A stretch of 27,724 nt of DNA from a virus: IMG/VR virus record IMGVR_UViG_3300036398_002841, positions 1 to 27,724 of that record. One strand, given 5' to 3'. Below are positions 18,249 to 25,603 of this stretch, in pieces; position 1 is the stretch's first letter, and every line of letters starts with the position of its first letter. The notes beneath the pieces were generated by a model. That model had not been told where the DNA came from. It did not search any database and saw only the letters and a program-made list of their open reading frames with translations. A program made the translations under genes and the position numbers.

Positions 18249-18778
18249 TTGACCATATAACACCTATACTTGACAAATACTTTTGGTATGACAAGATATT
18301 TGATTTACTAGATTATGACGAAGATTTACAAAGTTTGTACGAAGAACTAAAGCAGTTAAGTAAACCACACTACGAAAATAATTATAGATTTATATTTTTA
18401 CATTACGACACAGATTATTACATCACCAATGATCAACCTGGAGTTTTGCTGCGCAACCTACAGCGCATGATTTGGTCGTTGGGTATTGGAAATTATTTTT
18501 GCTTAATATTAAGTCAGCAAAATTTAGAAAATGAATTAGATAGATTAAGGATAGAAGAAACAACCGAAGATGTTTCAATAGCTTGTATTACACATCCTTT
18601 GCAAAATATTAATTATTTTCCTCAACTTGTTGAAAATTTAAACAGCGATAAAATTGTGAAGAATTATTCATGCTTTAATCGTCAAAAAAGGTTCCATAGA
18701 TTAGCTATGTTTGTTTTACTTAAAGAAAATAATTTACTAGATAAAGGAATGGTGAGTTTTGGTGCAAAGCAATCTTGA
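18245..18778 (+). CDS. EKTFKP-type phage protein, N-terminal part of a split gene
   Basis: 177 residues; ATG overlaps the gp47 stop (ATGA). The segments FIFLHYDTDYY (about 49-59), YSCFNRQKRFHRLAMFVLLK (about 138-157) and NNLLDKGMVSFG are the N-terminal half of a family common in marine phages, sometimes annotated as glycosyltransferase-like, whose second half contains an EKTFKP motif. That second half is found immediately downstream in the +1 frame, overlapping this frame by 20 nt. The simplest reading is one gene of about 365 residues broken by a one-base indel near the TTTT at 18757-18760, natural or an assembly error. Two coupled genes are possible but less likely. The enzymatic role is not established from the sequence. 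Confidence 0.7.
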   Translation: MIDHITPILDKYFWYDKIFDLLDYDEDLQSLYEELKQLSKPHYENNYRFIFLHYDTDYYITNDQPGVLLRNLQRMIWSLGIGNYFCLILSQQNLENELDRLRIEETTEDVSIACITHPLQNINYFPQLVENLNSDKIVKNYSCFNRQKRFHRLAMFVLLKENNLLDKGMVSFGAKQS

Positions 18779-19328
18779 ACTAATTCACACTTCGCCTTTT
18801 TTAAGAATCAAGGACGGATGGCAAGTTAGAGATCAAAATTTATTAGAATTATTAAAGAACTTTGATTTTCAAACAAATTATTCAAATTTTGAGGATCCTT
18901 ATCATCATAAACAGGCTGAACCAGAACTTTATCAGCAGTGTTTTTTACAAGTAGTCACAGAAACAGTTTATGATTATCCTCATAATGCCTACGGAGAAAA
19001 AACTTTTAAACCAATCAGTTGTTTAAGACCTTTTGTAATTTTAAGTGTTCCTGGATCGTTAAAGGATTTGCAAAAATTAGGGTTTTATACGTTTAGCGAT
19101 TGGTGGAGTGAGGATTACGATAACATTAGCGATCCTACAGAAAGATTATTTGCTGTGCTTGATATTATTAATTGGATTGGTACACAGGATCTTTCAACTT
19201 TACAAAAAATGCTATTAGACATGATGCCAATTTTGCAACACAATCATACCCATTATTTTAATACGTTAGTTCCTCAACAAATTTTAAAATTTGAAATTAA
19301 TTGTAAAAAAAACATAAAACCTAGATAA
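18759..19328 (+). CDS. EKTFKP-type phage protein, C-terminal part of a split gene
   Basis: The frame is open from 18756, with only a TTG at 18759 as a possible start, 10 nt after an AAGGA at 18744-18748. It encodes about 189 residues. FLQVVTETVYDYPHNAYGEK, TFKPISCLRPFVILSVPGSL and LQKLGFYTFSDWWSEDYDNI form the conserved C-terminal half of the family whose N-terminal half lies in the preceding frame. No independent gene of this half alone is expected, supporting a frameshifted single gene. The ends meet within MVSF and VQSNLELIHTSPF. A membrane segment is not apparent. If the indel is real, activity may be lost unless the halves assemble. Its neighbours are gp47 upstream and the oxygenase-like gene 5 nt downstream. 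Confidence 0.7.
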   Translation: MVQSNLELIHTSPFLRIKDGWQVRDQNLLELLKNFDFQTNYSNFEDPYHHKQAEPELYQQCFLQVVTETVYDYPHNAYGEKTFKPISCLRPFVILSVPGSLKDLQKLGFYTFSDWWSEDYDNISDPTERLFAVLDIINWIGTQDLSTLQKMLLDMMPILQHNHTHYFNTLVPQQILKFEINCKKNIKPR

Positions 19329-19333
19329 AGACT

Positions 19334-19843
19334 TTGGAATACACTTTTAATAATTGGAAAAATAAAACAGGTACTATTCCAGTAACCTGGAAAGAACACG
19401 ACTATACAGAAGTTAGCTGGTACCAACACAATGGCTCACCAGGATTTGATTCAAACAAACAAAATTTAGATCCGTACAAAAATAATATTGGTGTACTAAT
19501 TCCAAGAACAGTTCCGGACGTATTTGAAAAAGTTAAAAACTATTTTCTACTAAAAGATTTAGTTTGCGATCTTAGTAAATACACTCCTGGTATGTTGTTA
19601 CCTTGGCATTGGGACACTTATCCTACGTACAGTAAAAACATGAATATTGATAACATAGAAAATATTGTTAGGATAATTGTTTTTTTACATGATAGCCAAC
19701 CAGGTCATCAGTTATGGATAGAGGATAAATTTTGCCACGGTCCGGCCGGTTCATGGTTCAGCTGGACTGGCACTACAAAACACATGGCTGCAAATCTTGG
19801 CGAGTCTGATCGTTACGTAATACAACTTACAGGTCATGTGTAA
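19334..19843 (+). CDS. 2OG-Fe(II) oxygenase-like protein (cupin fold)
   Basis: 169 residues. A stop at 19322-19324 lies just upstream in this frame, and TTG at 19334 is the only usual start codon in the N-terminal region, behind a weak AAAG. The motif PWHWDTY gives His92-x-Asp94 after a beta-strand-like LSKYTPGMLL; a distal His150 sits in WTGTTKHMAANLG and Arg160 in RYVIQLTG. This H-x-D ... H ... R order is the iron and 2-oxoglutarate site of double-stranded beta-helix hydroxylases, and the GPAGSWFSWTG turn is like phage and aspartyl-hydroxylase-type members. The substrate is unknown. The stop shares a base with the next start (TAATG), tying it to the amidinotransferase-like gene and suggesting a common pathway. 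Confidence 0.65.
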   Translation: MEYTFNNWKNKTGTIPVTWKEHDYTEVSWYQHNGSPGFDSNKQNLDPYKNNIGVLIPRTVPDVFEKVKNYFLLKDLVCDLSKYTPGMLLPWHWDTYPTYSKNMNIDNIENIVRIIVFLHDSQPGHQLWIEDKFCHGPAGSWFSWTGTTKHMAANLGESDRYVIQLTGHV

Positions 19844-21003
19844 TGTATTCAGTATATCAACATTGGGATAAATTAAAAACTTGTATAGTTGGACGAAGTT
19901 ATCCACCTGAGTTTTACCATTGGATTACTAATAGCAAAACTAGAACAAAGTTTGAAAAACTTGCCGACGAGACCGAACAAGATTTTCAAAATTTAATTAA
20001 CTTATTAACTAAAAAATTCAATGTTGAAGTTGTACGCCCTGAATTACCTTCTGATTTAGATAGTCTTTACGTTGATAACAAATGGGTAATGCCTCCGGTT
20101 GCACCAAGAGATTATTTTATTACGATAGGCAACAAGTTTTGGGTACCAAAAGTGCCAAATGCTAGTCATGCGTGGAATGTTTTTTACAGACAAAATAAAC
20201 AACTTGATTGGCCTGACTATGCAAGACCTGAACATTTTTTTAAAGATAAGCCCGAATACCAGCAGGCAATGACAGAGAAGTTCAATGAATTCCAGCAAAA
20301 AGATCAACATCATCTAGATAAAAAACTAGAATTTTATAAAAATATTTTTGCTAAAATTAAAAACAGCGGAACACAGATTGTTTATACAGATCAGGATTTT
20401 ATTAATGGCTGCTTTGTAAGTCGCATAGGACATGACTTATTCTTTGGTACTCAAACATTTCACGAGGATAAAGCCGCATTATTAGAAACGGTTAATAAAT
20501 TATTTCCTGACACTCGCAATCACATTGTGGATTCTGGAGGTCATGGCGATGCTGTGTATTGTCCAGTTACACCTGGCTTAATAATAAGTTTAAAAGATAT
20601 ACCAACTTATGCAAATACTTTTCCAGGATGGGAGGTACTTTATTTGCCTGACAGTGATTATTCAGATAATCAAAGATTTAAACAATCCATGATAAAAAAT
20701 AAAGGACGTTGGTTCATTCCTGGTTTTGAAAAAGATAATAATTTAATTAATTTAGTAAACAATTATTTTGATGAATGGGTAGGGCAAGCCAGCGAAACGG
20801 TATTTGATGTAAACATATTGATTGTGGATTCTAAAAATATTATTATTAGTACACACAATGACCGTATTGAAGCAGCATGTTCACGTTATGGAATAGATGT
20901 GCATGTATCACCGTTCAGACACAAATATTTTTGGGATAGCGGCACACACTGCGTTACCAATGATCTGGATCGAGAAGGCTCAATGGGTAAGTTTCTTGAC
21001 TAA
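19843..21003 (+). CDS. Amidinotransferase-fold protein (AGAT/StrB-like)
   Basis: 386 residues. It resembles glycine/inosamine amidinotransferases of the guanidino-group-modifying superfamily, which move an amidino group from arginine through a cysteine intermediate. By eye it aligns with human AGAT at PRDYFITIGNKFWV (88-101), the catalytic-His segment GGHGDAVYCPVTPGLIIS (His234, Asp236), and the C-terminal nucleophile segment DSGTHCVTNDLDREG (Cys370), ending as AGAT does. The segment that holds the catalytic Asp in AGAT (FDAADFIRAGRD) reads FINGCFVSRIGHD here, placing Asn188 at that position in an ungapped alignment. Activity may therefore differ. It lies between the oxygenase-like gene (TAATG overlap) and gp46 (27-nt gap). 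The acceptor is unknown. Confidence 0.8.
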   Translation: MYSVYQHWDKLKTCIVGRSYPPEFYHWITNSKTRTKFEKLADETEQDFQNLINLLTKKFNVEVVRPELPSDLDSLYVDNKWVMPPVAPRDYFITIGNKFWVPKVPNASHAWNVFYRQNKQLDWPDYARPEHFFKDKPEYQQAMTEKFNEFQQKDQHHLDKKLEFYKNIFAKIKNSGTQIVYTDQDFINGCFVSRIGHDLFFGTQTFHEDKAALLETVNKLFPDTRNHIVDSGGHGDAVYCPVTPGLIISLKDIPTYANTFPGWEVLYLPDSDYSDNQRFKQSMIKNKGRWFIPGFEKDNNLINLVNNYFDEWVGQASETVFDVNILIVDSKNIIISTHNDRIEAACSRYGIDVHVSPFRHKYFWDSGTHCVTNDLDREGSMGKFLD

Positions 21004-21030
21004 TGCAGTAACCTAATATAAACTATTACA

Positions 21031-22800
21031 ATGTTTCGAATAAAAACACTTGCAGTTAAAAATTTCATGAGCGTGGGCAATGCTACCCAGGCTGTTCAGT
21101 TTGATCGTAAAGACCTAACGCTAGTCTTAGGACAAAACTTAGACCTAGGCGGAGACGACACAGGAGCCAGAAATGGCACCGGCAAGACTACAATTATCAA
21201 TGCATTAAGTTATGCACTATATGGTTCAGCATTAACTAACATTAAAAAAGATAATCTTATCAATAAAACAAATGGTAAGAATATGTTAGTTACTATTGAA
21301 TTTGAAAAAGATGGCATAGACTACAGAATTGAGCGCGGTCGTAAACCTAACACCATGGCATTTTATGTAGGCGGTCAGGAACAGCAAATCAGTGATGAAA
21401 GCCAAGGCGACAGCAGAGAAACTCAAGCAGAAATTGAGCGCATGTTGGGTATGAGTCACGATATGTTTAAACATATTGTAGCACTTAACACATACACTGA
21501 ACCATTTCTAGCATTAAAAGCAAACGATCAACGCACTATTATTGAACAGTTGCTAGGCATCACTATGCTAAGTGAAAAGGCAGATGCTCTCAAAGAACAA
21601 TTACGAGCAACCCGGGATGCTATTACTCAAGAAGAATATCGTATCAAAGCAGTATCAGATGCCAATAATCGCATTAAAGAACAAATTGAAGCCACACGAC
21701 GTAGACAAAACATGTGGAGAAATAAACAAGTTAACGAAATAGTAGAACTTGAACGAGCAATAGAGGTCATTGGCGATTTAGACATTGAACAAGAACTAGC
21801 CAATCATGACGAACTTGAAGAATATCATAAACTGGTTGGCAAAATAAATGACATTACTAAATGGAAAATTAACTGTGAACAAGAACAAGTAAGATTAATT
21901 AAAGAATTAGATAAGCTTAAAAAAGAAATTGAAAAATTAGAAAACCACGAGTGCTATGCCTGTGGCCAAGCAGTACATGATACCAAGCACGAAGAAATAT
22001 TAGAAGCAAAAAGAACTGCTTCTAAGGAAACTGCTTTATTTTATCTTTCTAACGAAGAGCAGTGGAAGGCTCATGCTGATGCTTTAGAAATGCTAGGAAA
22101 ACCTGGGCGAGCACCAACTGTGTTCTATGATCGCAAAGAAGATGCTATTAATCATAAAAATGATTTGCAAAACCTACGCACACAACTTGATGCTAAACTT
22201 CAAGAGCTAGATCCATACGAAGAACAAATTCAAGAAATGGAAACCAAGGCGCTTGAAGAGATTAACTACGATTTAGTTAATGAATTATCAAATGTTAGAG
22301 AACATCAAGAGTTTTTGCTTAAACTATTAACTAACAAAGATAGCTTTATACGTAAACGTATAATTGATCAAAATCTTAGTTATCTAAATTCTAGATTAAG
22401 TCAGTATCTTGATCGTATTGGATTGCCACATACTGTTAAATTTTTAAATGATTTGTCTGTTAGTATTGAAGAACTAGGCAGAGAACTAGACTTTGATAAC
22501 TTGAGTAGAGGCGAGCGTAATAGATTGATATTAAGTTTATCGTGGGCATTTAGAGATGTCTGGGAAAGCTTGTATCAACCTATTAACTTGTTATTCATTG
22601 ACGAAGTTATTGACACTGGCATGGATAGCTCGGGCGTAGAAAATAGTCTTGCTATACTTAAGAAAATGGCTAGAGAAGGTAATCGCTCTGTTTGGTTGGT
22701 ATCGCACAAAGACGAACTGGCAGGGCGTGTGAACAATGTTTTAACTGTAGTAAAAGAAAACGGCTTCACTAGTTACAATACTGATGTTGACATCACCTAA
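21031..22800 (+). CDS. 46: Recombination endonuclease subunit gp46 (Rad50/SbcC-like)
   Basis: 589 residues (T4 gp46: 560). It is the ATPase partner of gp47. In order: N-terminal ABC half with Walker A G-A-R-N-G-T-G-K-T-T (Lys52); coiled coils (about 180-300 and 330-440) rich in Glu, Lys and Leu; a zinc hook Cys308-Y-A-Cys311; then the C-terminal half with signature LSRGERNRLILSLSW (from 491) and Walker B NLLFIDEVIDTGMD (about 519-532), and a closing VSHKDEL segment. ATG at 21031 follows a 27-nt gap. Its 3' end overlaps the radical SAM gene by 17 nt. All motifs look intact. Confidence 0.96.
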   Translation: MFRIKTLAVKNFMSVGNATQAVQFDRKDLTLVLGQNLDLGGDDTGARNGTGKTTIINALSYALYGSALTNIKKDNLINKTNGKNMLVTIEFEKDGIDYRIERGRKPNTMAFYVGGQEQQISDESQGDSRETQAEIERMLGMSHDMFKHIVALNTYTEPFLALKANDQRTIIEQLLGITMLSEKADALKEQLRATRDAITQEEYRIKAVSDANNRIKEQIEATRRRQNMWRNKQVNEIVELERAIEVIGDLDIEQELANHDELEEYHKLVGKINDITKWKINCEQEQVRLIKELDKLKKEIEKLENHECYACGQAVHDTKHEEILEAKRTASKETALFYLSNEEQWKAHADALEMLGKPGRAPTVFYDRKEDAINHKNDLQNLRTQLDAKLQELDPYEEQIQEMETKALEEINYDLVNELSNVREHQEFLLKLLTNKDSFIRKRIIDQNLSYLNSRLSQYLDRIGLPHTVKFLNDLSVSIEELGRELDFDNLSRGERNRLILSLSWAFRDVWESLYQPINLLFIDEVIDTGMDSSGVENSLAILKKMAREGNRSVWLVSHKDELAGRVNNVLTVVKENGFTSYNTDVDIT

Positions 22801-23656
22801 AATACTACACTTAGAAATAACTGATATTTGTCAAGCTGCTTGCCCGCAGTGTGCCAGAGAGTATGATTCTAATTTTGATCCTAACATAAAGCATTCGCTT
22901 ACTGTAGATGATATACAAAGATTAGTTTCAGTAGATACTATACAAAAATTAGACAAAATGTTTATGTGTGGTAATTACGGAGACCCGGCTGCCGGCGACG
23001 CTGTAGAAATTTGTAACTATTTTAGACAAGTAAATCCTGATATTACACTAGGAATGAACACTAACGGAGGTCTACAATCTACTAGATGGTGGCAGTCGCT
23101 TGGTGCAATTATAAATCGTCAAAAAGATTATGTAGTGTTTAGCATTGACGGACTAGAGGATACCAATCATTTATATAGAAAAAATGTAGTATGGGATAAG
23201 GTAATAAAAAATGCCGGTGCGTTCATTCAGGCAGGAGGTCGTGCGCATTGGGAAATGATAGTATTTGAACACAACGAACATCAAGTAGAACAAGTAGAAA
23301 AACTAGCAAAAGATTTAGGATTTTATATTTTAAGATACAAAGTTAGCAGAAGGCATAATTTGGTACCTATCGCGAAAATTAAACCTCCTAAGAATTATAC
23401 AGAAAAAATAGAATTATCTGATACTATACGCTGTCAGGCACTGGAAGAAAATAGTGTATATCTATCTAGTCAAGGCACGTTTCATCCTTGTTGTTGGCAT
23501 GGTAATCGTGGCGGTACGCAATTGGATAAATTTAGCGAACTTATTACTTCTTGGAGCACTACTCCAAACATTGTTTGTAGGCAAACCTGTAGTGTGGTCA
23601 ATAACAAAACTAATTTTTCAAATCAATGGCGCAAAGAAATTATGTTAAATCCTTAA
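22784..23656 (+). CDS. Radical SAM protein with C-terminal cysteine cluster (SPASM-like)
   Basis: 290 residues. The radical SAM iron-sulfur motif is C16-x3-C20-x2-C23 in ITDICQAACPQCAR, followed by the glycine-rich CGNYGDPAAGD turn (about 62-72) and VVFSIDGLEDTNHLYRKNV, standard for the SAM-binding barrel. The C-terminal part has extra cysteines in RCQALEENSVYLSSQGTFHP, CCWHGN and VCRQTC, suggesting a SPASM or twitch domain with an auxiliary cluster, as in peptide-modifying enzymes. No precursor peptide gene is apparent beside it, so the substrate is open. The start ATG lies 17 nt inside the end of gp46 in another frame, so its translation is probably coupled to gp46. Confidence 0.88.
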   Translation: MLTSPKILHLEITDICQAACPQCAREYDSNFDPNIKHSLTVDDIQRLVSVDTIQKLDKMFMCGNYGDPAAGDAVEICNYFRQVNPDITLGMNTNGGLQSTRWWQSLGAIINRQKDYVVFSIDGLEDTNHLYRKNVVWDKVIKNAGAFIQAGGRAHWEMIVFEHNEHQVEQVEKLAKDLGFYILRYKVSRRHNLVPIAKIKPPKNYTEKIELSDTIRCQALEENSVYLSSQGTFHPCCWHGNRGGTQLDKFSELITSWSTTPNIVCRQTCSVVNNKTNFSNQWRKEIMLNP

Positions 23657-23675
23657 AAGTCATAATTATGTGTGC

Positions 23676-24104
23676 ATGGTATGGCTTTTTGAAGATAAAA
23701 CGGTTGAGATACTACCCGAAGATTGTGTTGGGTTCGTCTATATGATTACAAACACAGTGTCTGGCCGAAAATATATTGGAAAAAAGTTAGCCAAATTTTC
23801 AAAAACTACTGTTAAAACTGTAAAACTAAAAAATGGCTCAAAAAAGAAAAAGAAAATCAGAAGTAAAATAGACTCAGACTGGCAAGAATATTATGGCTCA
23901 AACGACGAACTCAAAAAAGACGTAGAAACCCTAGGCTCAGACAAATTTAAAAGACAAATACTATATTATTGTAAATCAAAAGCTGAATGCTCATATATTG
24001 AAGCAAGAGAACAATTTAGACACCAAGTCTTAGAATCAGATGATTATTATAACGGGCATATACAAGTCCGTGTCCATGGCTCTCACATAAAAGGTCGTTT
24101 ATAG
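23676..24104 (+). CDS. GIY-YIG-like nuclease-fold protein
   Basis: 142 residues from ATG at 23676; a GTG at 23670 would add two residues, but relatives typically begin like MVWLFEDK. The first conserved block is VGFVYMITNTVSGRKYIGKK (about 18-37), the GIY and YIG elements of the GIY-YIG fold. It is followed by a lysine-rich loop (NGSKKKKKIRSK), WQEYYGSNDELKKDVETLG, and ECSYIEAREQF, where the Glu may be the metal ligand. Similar short proteins are widespread in T4-like phages and may act in DNA processing; they are not necessarily homing enzymes. It sits 19 nt after the radical SAM gene and 2 nt before the SGNH-like gene, within the same operon. Confidence 0.75.
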   Translation: MVWLFEDKTVEILPEDCVGFVYMITNTVSGRKYIGKKLAKFSKTTVKTVKLKNGSKKKKKIRSKIDSDWQEYYGSNDELKKDVETLGSDKFKRQILYYCKSKAECSYIEAREQFRHQVLESDDYYNGHIQVRVHGSHIKGRL

Positions 24105-24106
24105 CA

Positions 24107-24952
24107 ATGAAAAAGATAGTATTTGCTGGCTGTTCATTTACCGCAGGACATGGATGGGATGACATTGACCCTATTACGAGTTCTCAAATTGAAGCCAAAG
24201 ACTATCCAGGCTTGTGGGTAAACTTATGCCAAAAAAATATTGATAGATTTCAAGAGCTTGAATTGGAAAACTTAGGTGTAGGCGGAGCAAGCAATACAGA
24301 AATTTTTGAAAATGTAACTAGATTTATGTCTAAACATAGCAAAGACATTGACACTATTTTTTGTCAATGGACCGCAGCTCCAAGATATAATTTTAATGTT
24401 GGGTTTGAACTATGGAATACTACCGAACATTTTAATTTGGCTTCTATGCTATCACACGATGTTAATCTTAATCAAGGCAAATCCTACTCGCGCGAATACA
24501 TAAAAGATTTAGTTAACAGATTATTAGTAATGCACCATATACACTGGGAAATTTTAAAAATTGTTGACTATACTAATATTATTACTAGACTAGCAAATTT
24601 GTTAAATATCAAGAATATATTTTTTATAAACGGGTTGTGTCCTTGGGACAACAACTATTTTGTTGAACTATCAAATGTTGATCCTGAAAGTTATACACCT
24701 TTTACAAAAAAAGAAATTTTAAACATAGAAACTAGAGACGACAAAGACATTCACACACTTTACAAATTGGCACATTCACAATACAACTCAGCTGGCGGAA
24801 TTAATAGCAATTTATGGATTAATTTATATCAGTCATTTCACTCACTCACAATAGACAAAAATTTTGATCTAGTACATCCTGGCACACAAAGCAATCGCAC
24901 TTTTTTCAACATCATTACAAATAGGCTCAAAGAGTTACAATTTATCAAGTAG
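24107..24952 (+). CDS. SGNH/GDSL-like hydrolase domain protein
   Basis: 281 residues, last gene of the plus-strand operon. The block I motif is at the N-terminus, KKIVFAGCSFTAGHGW (Ser10), followed by NLGVGGASNTEIF (about 55-67, block II Gly/Asn) and a C-terminal FDLVHPGTQSN with the Asp-x-x-His pair (block V). These are the catalytic elements of SGNH esterases or acyltransferases, though phage members may be divergent. IDTIFCQWTAAPRYNF (about 84-99) replaces the usual block III. No signal peptide is visible, so it should be cytoplasmic. Together with the EKTFKP-type gene it hints at carbohydrate or acyl modification, which is inference. Confidence 0.7.
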   Translation: MKKIVFAGCSFTAGHGWDDIDPITSSQIEAKDYPGLWVNLCQKNIDRFQELELENLGVGGASNTEIFENVTRFMSKHSKDIDTIFCQWTAAPRYNFNVGFELWNTTEHFNLASMLSHDVNLNQGKSYSREYIKDLVNRLLVMHHIHWEILKIVDYTNIITRLANLLNIKNIFFINGLCPWDNNYFVELSNVDPESYTPFTKKEILNIETRDDKDIHTLYKLAHSQYNSAGGINSNLWINLYQSFHSLTIDKNFDLVHPGTQSNRTFFNIITNRLKELQFIK

Positions 24953-25316
24953 TAATTGCAAGCACAAGCATCAAAATCGTGTGCCCTACACCTGGTTGAA
25001 ATATACGCAGGGATGGAAGTCTCGTCGCTACAACGAGCACTCAACTACTACCCGCAAGGATGAAGATCGCAAATGCCGCGATTTAGTTGTTTGAACAGGA
25101 TTCATAAAGGCTAAAAAGACGCGATAGCGATATCGCACGTTTACAATGCAGGCTGATATTTGTATTGTAGATCGCCGTTGTATAAAGACGGAGCTCGAGG
25201 TACCGGACAACCGCCTCTGTAACGCTCTAATATCAGTGACTGTGCTACTCAGATGAAGTACATATATTTTTTGCCCGCCCTGGGCAAAGAGTGACCAATT
25301 AATCTAGATGAAATCT
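24953..25316 (+). ncRNA. Hairpin-dense intergenic region, candidate structured RNA
   Basis: There is no convincing gene in these 364 nt, between convergent genes. By hand count 24961-25260 is 46% GC, richer than the neighbouring genes appear. Short stems follow one another: GTGT/ACAC (24979-24991), CTCGT/ACGAG (25021-25037), ATCGC/GCGAT (25066-25082), GCGATA-GCGA-TATCGC with a GNRA loop (25121-25136), TACAAT/ATTGTA (25142-25169), CCGT/ACGG (25175-25191), GAGG-tac-CGG-acaa-CCG-CCTC (25197-25217) and TTTGCCC/GGGCAAA (25270-25288). The GNRA loop exists only on the plus strand, which favours that strand, where read-through from the upstream operon would supply it. No tRNA, tmRNA or known riboswitch signature is recognised. 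Alternatives are regulatory leftovers or a decayed small gene. Confidence 0.45.
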
Positions 25317-25348
25317 AAAAAAGCATTGATGAGCGAAGCGAAATCAAT
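25317..25348 (-). terminator. Intrinsic terminator of the gp26/gp51 unit
   Basis: Read on the minus strand, a stem ATTGAT/ATCAAT (25348-25343 with 25330-25325) closes a loop with an inner GC-TTC-GC mini-hairpin and is followed by GC and six T residues (25322-25317). It lies 19 nt past the gp51-like stop. A second hairpin just upstream of it, AGACTAAC/GTTAGTCT with a 3-nt loop (25349-25367), touches that stop codon and may reinforce termination. Confidence 0.7.
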
Positions 25349-25366
25349 AGACTAACGAAGTTAGTC

Positions 25367-25597
25367 TTAAAAGAATGGCATTCCTGATTTCTTGGCAGTT
25401 TCTAAATTATCTTTAATGATTTCGTTTATGATACGGCGTTCATCTGATCCCAGAAGCATAGCGTCGTTATAAGATAAACCGCCGCGCATGTACCAGCACA
25501 TTCTTAGTAGATCTTCTTTAATATCTTTAACTTGTTTTTCGTAGCTCTTAACTAAGCCTAAAATACCTTCGGCGTCAAGTGTTAAGAGCTGTTGGCG
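25367..25597 (-). CDS. 51: gp51-like baseplate hub assembly domain, made by -1 frameshift from gp26
   Basis: 76 residues plus stop. LRMCWYMRGGLSYNDAMLLG, then SDERRIINEIIKDNLETAKK and SGMPFF, is the pattern of the short gp51-like (baseplate hub assembly catalyst) protein of marine T4-like phages. The frame has no ATG, GTG, TTG or CTG before the internal ATG at 25501, which would cut off its first 32 residues; the frame is closed by a TGA just upstream of the slippery site. It joins gp26 exactly in the -1 frame at the heptamer 25603-25597, giving a predicted 354-residue fusion (278 + 76). gp51 acts in baseplate hub assembly and is absent from T4 virions, so the fusion is probably a chaperone-like assembly factor. 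Confidence 0.85.
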   Translation of the reverse strand, partial: RQQLLTLDAEGILGLVKSYEKQVKDIKEDLLRMCWYMRGGLSYNDAMLLGSDERRIINEIIKDNLETAKKSGMPFF

Positions 25598-25603
25598 AAA
25601 AAA
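25543..25603 (-). promoter_or_regulatory. Programmed -1 ribosomal frameshift signal
   Basis: The minus strand reads T TTT TTC (25603-25597) with zero-frame codons TTT and TTC, a classic X XXY YYZ heptamer. A 6-nt spacer GCCAAC (25596-25591) leads to a perfect 10-bp stem: AGCTCTTAAC (25590-25581) pairs with GTTAAGAGCT (25552-25543) across a 28-nt loop that can form an inner GCC/GGC pairing. The stem contains the gp26 TAA stop. Heptamer, phase, spacing and stem all match known bacterial and phage -1 signals. Confidence 0.88.

Noticed and set aside
18759-18778. Programmed frameshift in the EKTFKP-type gene
   Set aside because: No established +1 slippery motif or stimulatory structure is evident; a homopolymer indel is simpler, so it is kept only as a possibility.
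24981-25094. GTG-started 37-codon frame with a basic, protein-like composition (WLKYTQGWKSRRYNEHS)
   Set aside because: It has no ribosome binding site, its bases take part in several perfect stems, and other frames of the same stretch look equally plausible; a structured RNA explains the region better.
25073-25114. Short frame MPRFSCLNRIHKG and a downstream YKDGARGTGQPPL fragment
   Set aside because: They seemed faintly familiar, but stops interrupt the frame twice and I cannot verify any homologue; not reported as a gene.
25270-25288. TTTGCCC/GGGCAAA hairpin as a rho-independent terminator for the plus-strand operon
   Set aside because: The T-run precedes the stem on the plus strand, and an A-run follows it on the minus strand, so neither orientation fits a terminator.
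25367-25501. gp51-like domain as an independent gene starting at the internal ATG (25501)
   Set aside because: This would remove the conserved first 32 residues, has no clear binding site, and ignores the in-phase frameshift signal.
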